10,126 nucleotides of DNA from an uncultured Duganella sp. (GCA_946482635.1 CAMLSG010000198.1:1-10126); one strand, 5' to 3'; positions 1-6,868 are shown, counted from the stretch's first letter. Numbers and translations are program-made. Notes: generated by a model from the letters alone, not told the origin.

Positions 1-846
1 TCATTTCCGGCGCATCCTCCTCCAGATCTTGCGCACCACGAAGCCCGCCGCAAACAGAATCAATGACCAGGGCAGCAGGTAAGCCAGGCCAGTGATCGCG
101 CTGGCGATGCCTTCTGACAGGTTGCTGCCAAAATCGCTGGAGGCGCGCTTGACCGGCGACCAGAAACCACGCTGGGTGCGAGACTGGATCGAAATGTTCA
201 GCAGGTCCATATTAACCCGTTCCATCAGGCGCGCTTCCACGCCGGTTGCGGATTCGAGTTCGCTTTGCACCGTCGCCAGTTCCTGCGACAGCTTGATCAG
301 GGCTTCGGCGTTGTTGCCTACTTTGCCCTCCAGCGCCAGCAGCTTCTCACGATAGGAGCGCAGCATGTCGAGGCGCTTGGCGTTGTCGCGGATCGGGCCT
401 TCCAGGTCTTCCGCTGACGTATTGCGCGACGCGACTTCGCCTCCTGTTGCCGCCAGTGAAATCAGTTTCTCGATGCCGGGACGCTTCACGCGAACACGGA
501 TATGGGCGCTCGACTCCCTGCCGCCTTCCACACCGGATGCCAGCAGCGTGCACTGGTTCGCGACGTCCGCCTGGCAGGCCGCGACCAGTTTATCGAGCAG
601 GGGCTTGACGCCGCCCTCGGGCGAGTCGACGGTGACCGAGTGCTCATAGGCGAGGTACTTTCCGCGTTGCACTTCGGTCGGCAAGCCTTCCGGCGGGGGC
701 GCCGCCGGGCCGACCATCTTCGCCTCCCCCACAGTTCCTGCCGATCCAGGAGCCGGAGCGTACTTAGCGGAGCAGCCTTGCAATAAAAGGAGTGCAAGGA
801 TGCTTGACCTTACAATGGTGGGAAGGACTAAAGTACGTTTACCCAT
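1..846 (-). CDS. DUF4349-type lipoprotein with C-terminal membrane anchor
   Basis: Predicted 281-residue envelope lipoprotein of unknown function. A short basic N-terminus and hydrophobic stretch end in a lipobox, LLQGC, so Cys25 would be lipidated and cleaved by signal peptidase II. A flexible Ala/Pro/Gly-rich linker (about 28-58) follows, then a domain resembling DUF4349 (about 65-225). Its second half (about 145-215) is Leu/Glu/Lys-rich and probably coiled coil. One hydrophobic helix (about 252-272, with the end of the protein) precedes a very basic tail, VRKIWRRMRRK. Such proteins are seen in bacterial envelopes, but no reaction is established for them. The frame stays open upstream to 1029. 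I chose the ATG at 846 because it directly precedes the signal peptide and because upstream codons lie antisense to copZ. The only SD-like GGAG is about 13 nt away, so initiation may be weak. The gene is complete: its TGA stop is the first three bases of the window. Confidence 0.8.
   Translation of the reverse strand: MGKRTLVLPTIVRSSILALLLLQGCSAKYAPAPGSAGTVGEAKMVGPAAPPPEGLPTEVQRGKYLAYEHSVTVDSPEGGVKPLLDKLVAACQADVANQCTLLASGVEGGRESSAHIRVRVKRPGIEKLISLAATGGEVASRNTSAEDLEGPIRDNAKRLDMLRSYREKLLALEGKVGNNAEALIKLSQELATVQSELESATGVEARLMERVNMDLLNISIQSRTQRGFWSPVKRASSDFGSNLSEGIASAITGLAYLLPWSLILFAAGFVVRKIWRRMRRK
804..834 (+). promoter_or_regulatory. CueR-type copper-responsive promoter of copZ
   Basis: A -35 element TTGACC (804-809) and a -10 element TAAAGT (829-834) are separated by 19 bp, the long spacer typical of MerR-family promoters. 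CCTT (808-811) and AAGG (823-826) form a dyad centred at 817. That is base 14 counted from the first base of the -35, the same offset as the dyad in the E. coli copA promoter as I remember it. Transcription would start near 840, giving a leader of about 26 nt before copZ. The whole site lies inside codons 5-15 of the divergent lipoprotein gene. CueR is encoded in this window at 4132-4641. Binding is inferred and untested. Confidence 0.72.
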
Positions 847-865
847 ATGACGAAAGGAACTCCAA

Positions 866-1066
866 ATGTATGAACTGACTGTAGAAAACATGACCTGTGG
901 CCATTGCGTCTCGGCAGTGACGGAAGCCGTGCACACCGTTGACCCGGCCGCCTTTGTCGAGGTGGATCTGAAGGGCAAGCACGTCAAGGTCAACTCGGCT
1001 TCGGCGCTGGAGCCGATCAAGGCAGCCATCGTGGATGCCGGCTATCCCGTCACCCGCGCGGTTTAA
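866..1066 (+). CDS. copZ: CopZ-like copper chaperone (HMA domain)
   Basis: A 66-residue single-domain heavy-metal-associated protein with the ferredoxin-like HMA fold. The Cu(I) site is the MTCGHC motif at residues 9-14 (Cys11 and Cys14) after the first strand. The protein ends in the family-typical DAGYPV segment. Members of this family bind cytoplasmic Cu(I) and hand it to the N-terminal domain or membrane entry site of the exporter CopA, which is encoded at 4645-6819. The SD AAAGGA lies at 853-858, 7 nt before the ATG. A CueR-type promoter sits just upstream inside the neighbouring gene, so copper induction in step with copA is expected. The last 17 bp overlap the end of the convergent GST gene. 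Standalone chaperones of this length are normal, so nothing appears truncated. Confidence 0.9.
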   Translation: MYELTVENMTCGHCVSAVTEAVHTVDPAAFVEVDLKGKHVKVNSASALEPIKAAIVDAGYPVTRAV

Positions 1067-1793
1067 GGCGAACGCCCTGCTCCAGTTCCGGGTAATGCCG
1101 GAATACGTCGTCCTCGTTGTTGGCGAGGCGGCGTTTGGACGCCAGGTAGGCGGCGACCCTTGGCCGCGCCGCCACCCGCCCGGCCAGCCGCTGCAGGCCG
1201 GGCCAGCGCCCTTCGTAGGCCGCCATCGCTTTCGGGAAGGCATAGCGCAAGCCGTCCAGCAACTGGAACAGCGACAGGTCGACATAGCTCAGGCGCGAAC
1301 CGACAATCCATCCGCCGCGTCCCTGGTTGACCCGCAACACGGTTTCAAAATAATCCAGGTACTTGGGAATACGCTCTATCGCAAAATCGCGCGCCCGCGC
1401 CTTCGATTCCCGCGCCTGCTCTTCGTAATACATATTCACCGAGATCGGGTGATGCGTGTCGTGCGCCTCGCCGACGATATCCGCAATGGTGAGCTGCAGC
1501 TGGTTGCACCGCAGCCGTCCCGCTTCCGAGCGCGGCGCCAGTTTGTGCCGCGCTCCGAGGAACATCAGGATGTTGGCCGTCTGTCCGATCATGAGTTCAC
1601 CGGCCTGCAAGATCGGCGGCGCGAAAGCGGCACGCGGATCGCTGCCGCCCGCGATCAATTCGGTCATCGCCTTCATGCCGCCTTTGCCGCGCGCCACATC
1701 GATGTAAGGAACGTCAGCCTCCTCCAGCGCCAGCCGCACGAATTCTCCCCGGCCCTGGATCGTCGGCCAGTAGTAAAGCTTATAAGGCTCCAT
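1050..1793 (-). CDS. Glutathione S-transferase family protein
   Basis: A 247-residue two-domain cytosolic GST, expected to conjugate glutathione to electrophiles or act as a glutathione-dependent peroxidase. The N-terminal thioredoxin-like domain begins EPYKLYYWPTIQGRGEFVR, resembling sigma/mu-like bacterial GSTs. Tyr7 or Tyr8 is the likely catalytic tyrosine. The region GQTANILMFLG matches the glutathione gamma-glutamyl binding area. The alpha-helical C-terminal domain includes GSRLSYVDLSLFQLLDGL, the usual N-capping region. Two adjacent ATG codons are possible. The second (1793) lies 7 nt from a perfect AGGAGG and is preferred; the first (1796) is only 4 nt away and would make an ATGA overlap. 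The start overlaps the stop of the upstream LysR gene, so the two are probably translationally coupled. The substrate cannot be told from sequence. Confidence 0.88.
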   Translation of the reverse strand: MEPYKLYYWPTIQGRGEFVRLALEEADVPYIDVARGKGGMKAMTELIAGGSDPRAAFAPPILQAGELMIGQTANILMFLGARHKLAPRSEAGRLRCNQLQLTIADIVGEAHDTHHPISVNMYYEEQARESKARARDFAIERIPKYLDYFETVLRVNQGRGGWIVGSRLSYVDLSLFQLLDGLRYAFPKAMAAYEGRWPGLQRLAGRVAARPRVAAYLASKRRLANNEDDVFRHYPELEQGVRLKPRG

Positions 1794-2671
1794 CATTGCT
1801 CCTCCTGTGCCAGCAGCCATGCTTCGACGGCGCGCACCTCTTCGCGCGGATCGTCGCCTTCAGGCCGCACAACATAAAAGTCGAATCCGCCGAGCACCGG
1901 TCCGACCGGCGCTTCCAGCAGTCCCATGCTGATTTCTTCGCGCACCAGCGGCAAGGCGGTCAGCACCACGCCCTGCCCTGCGATCGCCGCCTGCACAGCG
2001 TGCGATTCCTCCGAAAAGCGCGCACCGGCCGTCACGTCCAGCGCCACCCCGGCTGCGTTTGCCCACTTGTCCCAGGTCAAGGCACCTTTGAAGCCGCGCT
2101 GCCAGTCGAAGTGAATCAACGGATGGCGTGCCACATCGCTCGCCTTGCGCAACTTCAGGCGCGGGCTGGCAACCGGGGCAAAGCCCGCCCGCATCAGTCG
2201 CTCCGCGTGCAGGCCTGCGAAATGCCCGCTGCCGCCACGTACTGCCAGGTCCGCCGCACCGCCAGCCAGGTCGACCGGCTTGTTGCTGGCCTGGACGTTA
2301 AGGGCGATGCCTGGATGGGCCAAGTTGAAGGAGGCGAGCCGCGGCACCAGCCAGCGCGCCGCGAAGGACGGCGTGGTCGACAAGGTGACCGTACGGCGCT
2401 GCTCTTGCCGCAGCCGCTCGACGCCGGCAGCGATGGCGTCAAAGCCGTTGCCGGTCGCCTGCAGCAGGATGCGGCCCTCCGGCGTCAGCTCGACGGCGCG
2501 GGTCTTGCGCAGGAACAGGCGCACCTCCAGCGCCTCCTCCAGCGCACGCACCTGGTGGCTGATCGAAGTAGCGCTGACCGACAGCTCCTCGGCAGCGAGC
2601 TTGAAGCTTTGCAGCCGCGCAGCGGCCTCGAAGCTGCGCAGGGCGGACAGGGATGGCAGGCGGCGTTTCAT
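1793..2671 (-). CDS. LysR-family transcriptional regulator (GcvA-like)
   Basis: A 292-residue LysR-type regulator of normal length. The winged helix-turn-helix is at about residues 7-65: SLSALRSFEAAARLQSFKLA, then the recognition region SATSISHQVRALEEALEVRLF, then the wing with RAVELTPEG. A substrate-binding-like effector domain fills the rest, including HPLIHFDWQ and QGVVLTALPLV. The style is closest to the GcvA-like subgroup, but the effector is unknown. The frame is open to an ATG at 2704. I prefer 2671, since MKRRLPSLSALRSFEAA is the standard start of this subgroup and 2704 would place a palindromic operator inside the coding region. No SD precedes 2671, while a TATAGT lies 7 nt upstream, so the mRNA may be leaderless. 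It probably controls the downstream GST and the divergent azoreductase. Confidence 0.86.
   Translation of the reverse strand: MKRRLPSLSALRSFEAAARLQSFKLAAEELSVSATSISHQVRALEEALEVRLFLRKTRAVELTPEGRILLQATGNGFDAIAAGVERLRQEQRRTVTLSTTPSFAARWLVPRLASFNLAHPGIALNVQASNKPVDLAGGAADLAVRGGSGHFAGLHAERLMRAGFAPVASPRLKLRKASDVARHPLIHFDWQRGFKGALTWDKWANAAGVALDVTAGARFSEESHAVQAAIAGQGVVLTALPLVREEISMGLLEAPVGPVLGGFDFYVVRPEGDDPREEVRAVEAWLLAQEEQ
1801..1806 (-). promoter_or_regulatory. Strong Shine-Dalgarno AGGAGG for the GST gene
   Basis: On the minus strand AGGAGG precedes the tandem ATGATG by 4 and 7 nt. It lies within the last codons of the LysR gene and favours the second ATG (1793) as the start. Its strength suggests that the GST is translated much more than the regulator ahead of it. 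Confidence 0.7.
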
Positions 2672-2678
2672 GTTGATG

Positions 2679-2684
2679 ACTATA
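2679..2684 (-). promoter_or_regulatory. Candidate -10 box of the lysR-GST operon
   Basis: TATAGT on the minus strand matches five of six bases of the sigma-70 -10 consensus. It ends only 7 nt from the ATG at 2671, so transcription would start at or next to the start codon. No good -35 hexamer stands at 16-18 bp spacing, which would suit an activated or weak promoter. Confidence 0.35.
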
Positions 2685-2685
2685 C

Positions 2686-2700
2686 ATGAATTGAGTTCAT
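2686..2700. promoter_or_regulatory. Candidate LysR-type operator (T-N11-A palindrome)
   Basis: ATGAATTGAGTTCAT is a dyad with perfect 5-bp arms (ATGAA/TTCAT). It contains the T-N11-A arrangement that is the general LysR-family box. It lies between lysR (start 2671) and the divergent azoreductase (start 2782), directly next to the candidate lysR -10 box. A regulator bound here could repress its own gene and act on the azoreductase promoter. One short dyad in an AT-richer gap could be chance. Confidence 0.45.
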
Positions 2701-2781
2701 CCATCCGCTGAAAATTAATCGTTTGTCACTGCCTACCCGCCGGCGCAAAGTATGGCCTTCCCAACTTAACGGAGAGCACAA

Positions 2782-3474
2782 ATGACCAGCATCCTGCATA
2801 TTGATTCAAGCGCCCGGCCCGGACGATCCGGGGAACAGGCACATGGCTCGCATACGCGCCGCCTGACGGCCCGTTTCATCGAGCGCTACCTCCAGCTCGA
2901 TAGCAGAGCAAAAGTCATCTATCGCGATGTCGGCGCGGAGCCGCCATCGCCGGTAACCGGCGGCTGGGTGCATGCCGCATTCACGCCGCCCGAAGCGCGC
3001 GAACCGTGGATGGTGGAAGCCCTGGCGCAGAGCGATGCGCTGGTAGATGAAGTGCTGGCAGCCGACATCATCGTCGCCGGAGTGCCGATGTATAACTTCG
3101 GCCCGCCAGCGCAGTTCAAGGCCTGGATCGACAACATCGTGCGCGTTGGACGCACATTTGGCTTCGACCGCTCGCGCCCGGGGGAACCATATTGGCCGCT
3201 GCTGGCGGATGCGGGCAAGCAGCTCGTGATCTTGTCCTCGCGCGGCGACTATGGCTACGATCCAGGCCAGCGGCTGGAGGGCATCAACCATGTCGAAGCG
3301 TCGGTGCGCAGCGTATTCCGCTACCTGGGCGTGACCGATGCCTGCGGCGCGGCCATTGAATATGACGAATTTGGCGACGAGCGCCTGCTGCGCTCCATCG
3401 CGGACGCCGAACACGCCACCGGCGTCCTGGCCGAAACCATCGCCGCCAAGCGCGCCCCACGCCGCGCCGCCTGA
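2782..3474 (+). CDS. azoR: FMN-dependent NADH-azoreductase / quinone reductase
   Basis: A 230-residue flavodoxin-fold cytosolic flavoprotein of the AzoR (AcpD) family. It uses NAD(P)H and FMN for two-electron reduction of quinones and azo compounds, avoiding semiquinone radicals. The N-terminal strand ILHIDSSAR, with its Ser-rich phosphate loop, starts the FMN site. The family signature is VPMYNFGPPAQFKAWIDNIV (residues 101-120) followed by RVGRTF. The second flavin loop reads SSRGDYGYD (152-160), where family members usually have SRGG; the extra bulk may alter the flavin or substrate pocket. The SD GGAGAG (2771-2776) lies 5 nt before the ATG. The gene is divergent from the lysR-GST unit across a 110-bp gap holding a LysR-like box, so co-regulation is likely. 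Its true physiological substrate is not readable from sequence. Confidence 0.88.
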   Translation: MTSILHIDSSARPGRSGEQAHGSHTRRLTARFIERYLQLDSRAKVIYRDVGAEPPSPVTGGWVHAAFTPPEAREPWMVEALAQSDALVDEVLAADIIVAGVPMYNFGPPAQFKAWIDNIVRVGRTFGFDRSRPGEPYWPLLADAGKQLVILSSRGDYGYDPGQRLEGINHVEASVRSVFRYLGVTDACGAAIEYDEFGDERLLRSIADAEHATGVLAETIAAKRAPRRAA

Positions 3475-3475
3475 G

Positions 3476-3521
3476 CTCGGGCAAGACTCGGGCACCTTGG
3501 CTATAATGGCCTGATGCCCGA
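3476..3521. repeat. Three copies of a 7-bp TCGGGCA motif around the exporter promoter
   Basis: CTCGGGCA occurs twice in direct orientation (3476-3483 and 3487-3494), spaced 11 bp start to start, about one helical turn. An inverted copy, TGCCCGA, lies at 3515-3521. The second and third copies flank the TATAAT box symmetrically. The arrangement resembles an operator, but the third copy also encodes the first codons (Met-Pro-Glu) and the motif is GC-rich, so chance is possible. Confidence 0.3.
3502..3507 (+). promoter_or_regulatory. Perfect -10 box TATAAT just upstream of the exporter gene
   Basis: TATAAT ends 6 nt before the ATG at 3514. The usual start point, 6-7 nt past the -10 box, would therefore be the A of the start codon. 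No SD precedes that ATG, which agrees with a leaderless transcript. No convincing -35 hexamer is present at 17 bp. Confidence 0.5.
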
Positions 3522-4260
3522 ACTCCACACCATCTTACTGCTCGCCGCAGCAGGACTTTTCGCCGGCACGCAGAATGCGTTGGCTGGCGGCGGCTCTTTC
3601 ATCACGTTCCCTGCCCTGTTGCTGGCCGGCCTGAACCCGGTCGCGGCGAACATGACTTCCACGGTTGCCATGTTCCCGAGCCAGGCTACGTCCGCCGTCG
3701 CCGGCCGCAAGTTCGCGGAAGGCGTCAGCGGCCTGACCTTCCCGCAGCTTTTCACGATCAGCATTATTGGCGGCATTTTTGGCGCCATCCTGTTGTGGAT
3801 TACGCCGCCGACCTTCTTCGCCAAGCTGGTACCCTGGCTGGTGCTGTTCGCCACCACCATGTTCGCCTGGGGTGCGTTCCGCCGCCAACCGATGCAGGCC
3901 ACCGCCAGCATGCCCAAGTGGATGCTGGCCGTGATCCAGTCCTGCATTGCGATCTACGGCGGCTACTTCGGCGGCGGCATCGGCTTCCTGATGCTGGCAG
4001 CGCTGACTATCGCCGGCCAGCAAATTCGCGCCGCAACGGCGACCAAGAACATGCTGGCGATGGCGATGAATGCCTCCGCCACGCTGATCTTTGCATTCTC
4101 CGGCATGATCAGCTGGGCCGCTGCCCTGGCCTTATGCGCGGGTGGTATTGCGGGCGGACTTCTGGGCTCGTGGCTGATCTATCGCCTTCCCCCGCAGTTG
4201 ATGCGCATCTTTGTCGTGATCGTGGGCGCAGTGCTCACCGTGTACATGTTCCTGCGCTGA
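3514..4260 (+). CDS. TauE/SafE-family sulfite (anion) exporter-like membrane protein
   Basis: A 248-residue, very hydrophobic inner-membrane protein with about 7-8 predicted helices in two repeated halves. Each half has the glycine-rich family motif: AGGGSF (residues 24-29) followed by PALLLAGLNPVAANMTSTVA, and YGGYFGGGIGFLML (148-161) followed by ATATKNMLAMAMNASA. This is characteristic of the TauE/SafE (DUF81) family, which is linked to export of sulfite, sulfoacetate or other organosulfur anions. The substrate here is unknown. There is no SD before the ATG, and a TATAAT box 6 nt upstream suggests a leaderless mRNA. The gene starts 39 bp after azoR in the same direction. Its last 129 bp are antisense to the extended CueR reading frame; the final helix coded there is normal for the family, so this frame is the firmer of the two. 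Confidence 0.88.
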   Translation: MPELHTILLLAAAGLFAGTQNALAGGGSFITFPALLLAGLNPVAANMTSTVAMFPSQATSAVAGRKFAEGVSGLTFPQLFTISIIGGIFGAILLWITPPTFFAKLVPWLVLFATTMFAWGAFRRQPMQATASMPKWMLAVIQSCIAIYGGYFGGGIGFLMLAALTIAGQQIRAATATKNMLAMAMNASATLIFAFSGMISWAAALALCAGGIAGGLLGSWLIYRLPPQLMRIFVVIVGAVLTVYMFLR

Positions 4261-4641
4261 TCCCAGCGTTTGCAGGATCGGGCAATCCGGCCGGTCGTCA
4301 CCGTGACAGGTCTTGGCCAGGCTGGCCAGCGTGTCGCGCATTTCGGTCAGCTCCACGATGCGCTGGTTCAGTTCATCCACATGGCTCATCGCGATGGTCT
4401 TCACGTCTGAACTGGCGCGGCCAGTGTCCTGCCATAGCGACAACAGGTCGCCGATCTGTTCCAGCGAAAAACCCAGGTTGCGGGCGCGCTTGATGAAGCG
4501 CAGCGTATGCAGGTCATTCTCGCCGTAGATCCGGTAGCCGCTCTCGGTGCGCGCAGTCTCGCGCACCAGGCCGATGCTTTCGTAGTAGCGGATCATTTTG
4601 GCGCTGACGCCGGATGCTGCTGCGGCTTGTCCGATATTCAT
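4132..4641 (-). CDS. cueR: CueR, Cu(I)-responsive MerR-family activator, with unusual C-terminal extension
   Basis: A MerR-family regulator that twists 19-bp-spacer promoters when Cu(I) binds. The N-terminal winged helix begins MNIGQAAAASGVSAKMIRYY; ESIGLV and SGYRIYGENDL follow, then the long dimerisation helix. The metal loop is CHGDDRPDC, with Cys112 and Cys120, and Ser77 is kept; as I recall, these are the same numbers as in E. coli CueR and mark selectivity for monovalent Cu/Ag/Au. Members are usually about 130-140 residues, but this frame gives 169. Residues 128-169 are coded antisense to the end of the TauE/SafE gene. They include a His-rich run HVHGEHCAHDHDKDAH (132-147). The SD AAAGGAG sits 6 nt before the ATG, inside the copA stop region, so copA and cueR form one operon. 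Confidence 0.9.
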   Translation of the reverse strand: MNIGQAAAASGVSAKMIRYYESIGLVRETARTESGYRIYGENDLHTLRFIKRARNLGFSLEQIGDLLSLWQDTGRASSDVKTIAMSHVDELNQRIVELTEMRDTLASLAKTCHGDDRPDCPILQTLGSAQEHVHGEHCAHDHDKDAHQLRGKAIDQPRAQKSARNTTRA

Positions 4642-4644
4642 TGC

Positions 4645-6819
4645 TTACTCCTTTGAAGGCTGCCAGCGGCGCAGCAGCAAGGCGTTGCTGATCACGCTGA
4701 CCGAGCTGAATGCCATCGCGGCGCCGGCCAGCAGGGGATTCAGCACGCCAAGCGCCGCCAGCGGAATCCCTGCCACATTGTAGATGAAGGCCCAGAACAG
4801 GTTCTGGCGGATCTTGCTGAAAGTGCGGTGCGAGATGTCGATCGCGTCCGCCACCAGCAGCGGTTCGCCGCGCATCAGCGTGATGCCGGCTGCATTCATG
4901 GCGACGTCGGTGCCGGTCGCCATCGCAATGCCGACGTGCGCTGCGGCCAGCGCCGGCGCGTCGTTGATGCCGTCGCCGACCATGGCAACGCGCTTGCCTT
5001 CCGCCTTCAGCCGCGCTATGACCGTGGTCTTGTCGGCCGGCAGGAGGTTCGCTTCCACGCTGCCGATGCCGAGCGCTTGCGCCACCGCCTGCGCGCTGCC
5101 CTGGTTATCGCCGGTCAGCATCACGGTGGCGATGCCTCGGGCGTGCAGGCGCTCCACCGCGGCGCGGGCATGCTGTTTCGGCTGGTCGGCAAAGGCGAGC
5201 AAGCCAAGCAGCTGCTTGCTGCCGGCATCGGCCAGCCAGGAAATCGTATGGCCGGTCCCTTCCAGCTCCAAGGCGCGCAGCTGCAACGGCGACAGGTCCA
5301 CGCCGCGCTCCGCCATCAGGCGTCCGCTGCCCAAAATCAGCGCCAGGCCGTCGACTGTCGCCGCCACTCCGCGGCCGGGCAGCGTGCTGACCGCATTGGC
5401 CGTGAGCGATGGCAACGCCTCGCTCGATGCAACTTCCGCCTCCAGGACGGCGCGGGCGAGCGAGTGTTCGCTGCCGCGCTGGATGGCCGCTGACAGCTGC
5501 AGCGCGCGGCCGGCTGGCACGCCATGCGGCAGCAATTGCGCCAGTACCGGCTTGCCTTGCGTGAGCGTGCCGGTCTTGTCGAACACCACGGTATCAACCT
5601 GGCGCGCCATCTCCAGTGCCTCGGCATCCTTGATCAGGATGCCATGCCGCGCCGCGACGCCGGTGCCGGCCATGATCGCAGCCGGCGTGGCCAGGCCGAG
5701 CGCACATGGGCACGCAATCACCATCACTACCACGGCATTGATCACTGCCTGCTCGACATTCCCGCTAGCCAGCCACCACCCGGCCAGCGTCAGCAAGGCC
5801 AGCACCAGCACCACCGGCACGAACACCGCAGCCACCTTGTCGACCAGCTTTTGTACCGGTGCCTTTGCCGATTGCGCGTCTTCCACCAGGCGGATGATCC
5901 GCGAGAGCATGGTTTCCGCCCCTGTTGCACCGGTACGCACCAGCAGCAAGCCCTCGCCATTGATTGCGCCGCCGGTGACATGGTCGCCAACGTGCTTGGC
6001 GACCGGCAGGCTCTCGCCGGTGATCAACGACTCATCGACGTGGCTGGCGCCATCGACCACTTCGCCATCCACCGCCACGCGTTCGCCGGCGCGGATCACC
6101 ACGATGTCGCCCACTTGCACCTGTTCGATCGGCAAATCGGCATCCGACTCGCCTTCGCGCCGCACGCGCGCTGTCACCGGCCGCAGGTCCTGCAACGCGC
6201 GGATGGCGGAGGCGGTTTGCCGCTTGGCCCGCGCTTCCAGCCATTTGCCCAGCAAGACCAGGGTCAGCACCACCGCCGACGCTTCGAAATAGAGGTGCAT
6301 GCCTTGCCCGCGCGCCAGCGCCAGGTAGACGCTCAAGCCGTACGCCGCCGACGTGCCCAGCGCCACCAGCAAGTCCATATTGCCGGCGCGCGCCTTCAAT
6401 GCTTTCCAGCCGGCGCGATAGAAGCGCGCCCCGAACACGAATTGCACCGGCGTCGCCAGCAGCCATTGCAGCCATACCGGCAGCATCACGTGCGCGCCGA
6501 ACCACTCGGCGACCATCGGCACCACCAGCGGCACGGAAAGCACTGCGGAAAGGAGGACAGCCAGCCCTTCAGGAATATGCGGCGCGGAATCGGGGGCTGG
6601 CGCGGCCAGTTCGCTGGCAGCGTAGCCAGCCTTGCCGATGGCGTGCTGCAGGGCGGCGAAGGCGACCGGCGAATCGGAATCGACGCGCGCAGTCTCGGTG
6701 GCCAGGTTGACGGCGGCATGCGCCACGCCCGGGACGGTCGCCAACGCCTTTTCGACGCGGCGCACGCAGGATGCGCAACTCATGCCTTCAATACGGACGG
6801 TTTGCTGGAACTGACTCAT
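4645..6819 (-). CDS. copA: Cu(I)-exporting P1B-type ATPase CopA
   Basis: A 724-residue inner-membrane pump exporting cytoplasmic Cu(I). It has one N-terminal HMA domain (MSCASC, Cys15/Cys18). The first membrane helices (about 85-195) precede the actuator TGES (267-270). The transport site CPC (370-372) is followed by phosphorylation Asp414 in DKTGT. The nucleotide domain ends in GDGINDAP (615-622). The last helices carry Tyr680-Asn681 and Met702 with Ser705-Ser706, the remaining Cu(I) ligands of P1B-1 pumps. An oddity is the nucleotide-binding HP motif, normally SEHP, which here reads SEHS (His452-Ser453, codon TCG). The SD GAGGAG lies 6 nt before the ATG. A CueR-type promoter is directly upstream and cueR follows 3 nt after the stop. 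All catalytic residues apart from that proline look intact, so the pump should work. Confidence 0.95.
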   Translation of the reverse strand: MSQFQQTVRIEGMSCASCVRRVEKALATVPGVAHAAVNLATETARVDSDSPVAFAALQHAIGKAGYAASELAAPAPDSAPHIPEGLAVLLSAVLSVPLVVPMVAEWFGAHVMLPVWLQWLLATPVQFVFGARFYRAGWKALKARAGNMDLLVALGTSAAYGLSVYLALARGQGMHLYFEASAVVLTLVLLGKWLEARAKRQTASAIRALQDLRPVTARVRREGESDADLPIEQVQVGDIVVIRAGERVAVDGEVVDGASHVDESLITGESLPVAKHVGDHVTGGAINGEGLLLVRTGATGAETMLSRIIRLVEDAQSAKAPVQKLVDKVAAVFVPVVLVLALLTLAGWWLASGNVEQAVINAVVVMVIACPCALGLATPAAIMAGTGVAARHGILIKDAEALEMARQVDTVVFDKTGTLTQGKPVLAQLLPHGVPAGRALQLSAAIQRGSEHSLARAVLEAEVASSEALPSLTANAVSTLPGRGVAATVDGLALILGSGRLMAERGVDLSPLQLRALELEGTGHTISWLADAGSKQLLGLLAFADQPKQHARAAVERLHARGIATVMLTGDNQGSAQAVAQALGIGSVEANLLPADKTTVIARLKAEGKRVAMVGDGINDAPALAAAHVGIAMATGTDVAMNAAGITLMRGEPLLVADAIDISHRTFSKIRQNLFWAFIYNVAGIPLAALGVLNPLLAGAAMAFSSVSVISNALLLRRWQPSKE

Positions 6820-6868
6820 GGGATACTCCTCGCCTATGCTCTGGCGACCAGTATCAAGTATCCCATGA
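6816..6868 (-). repeat. 12-bp perfect inverted repeat linking copA operator and copA start codon
   Basis: TCATGGGATACT (6816-6827) and AGTATCCCATGA (6857-6868) are exact reverse complements with a 29-bp spacer. One arm covers the copA ATG and the last bases of its SD; the other is part of the CueR operator between -35 and -10. A transcript starting at the CueR promoter (about 6843) would lack the upstream arm, whereas RNA reading in from upstream would carry both. Confidence 0.6.

Noticed and set aside
847..1029. Extension of the lipoprotein gene to an upstream ATG at 1029
   Set aside because: The extra 61 residues are antisense to copZ, look unlike any leader, and would bury the signal peptide and lipobox inside the protein.
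1035..2689. Plus-strand open frames opposite the GST and LysR genes
   Set aside because: Shadow frames with no SD and no known fold; the minus-strand proteins are complete and recognisable.
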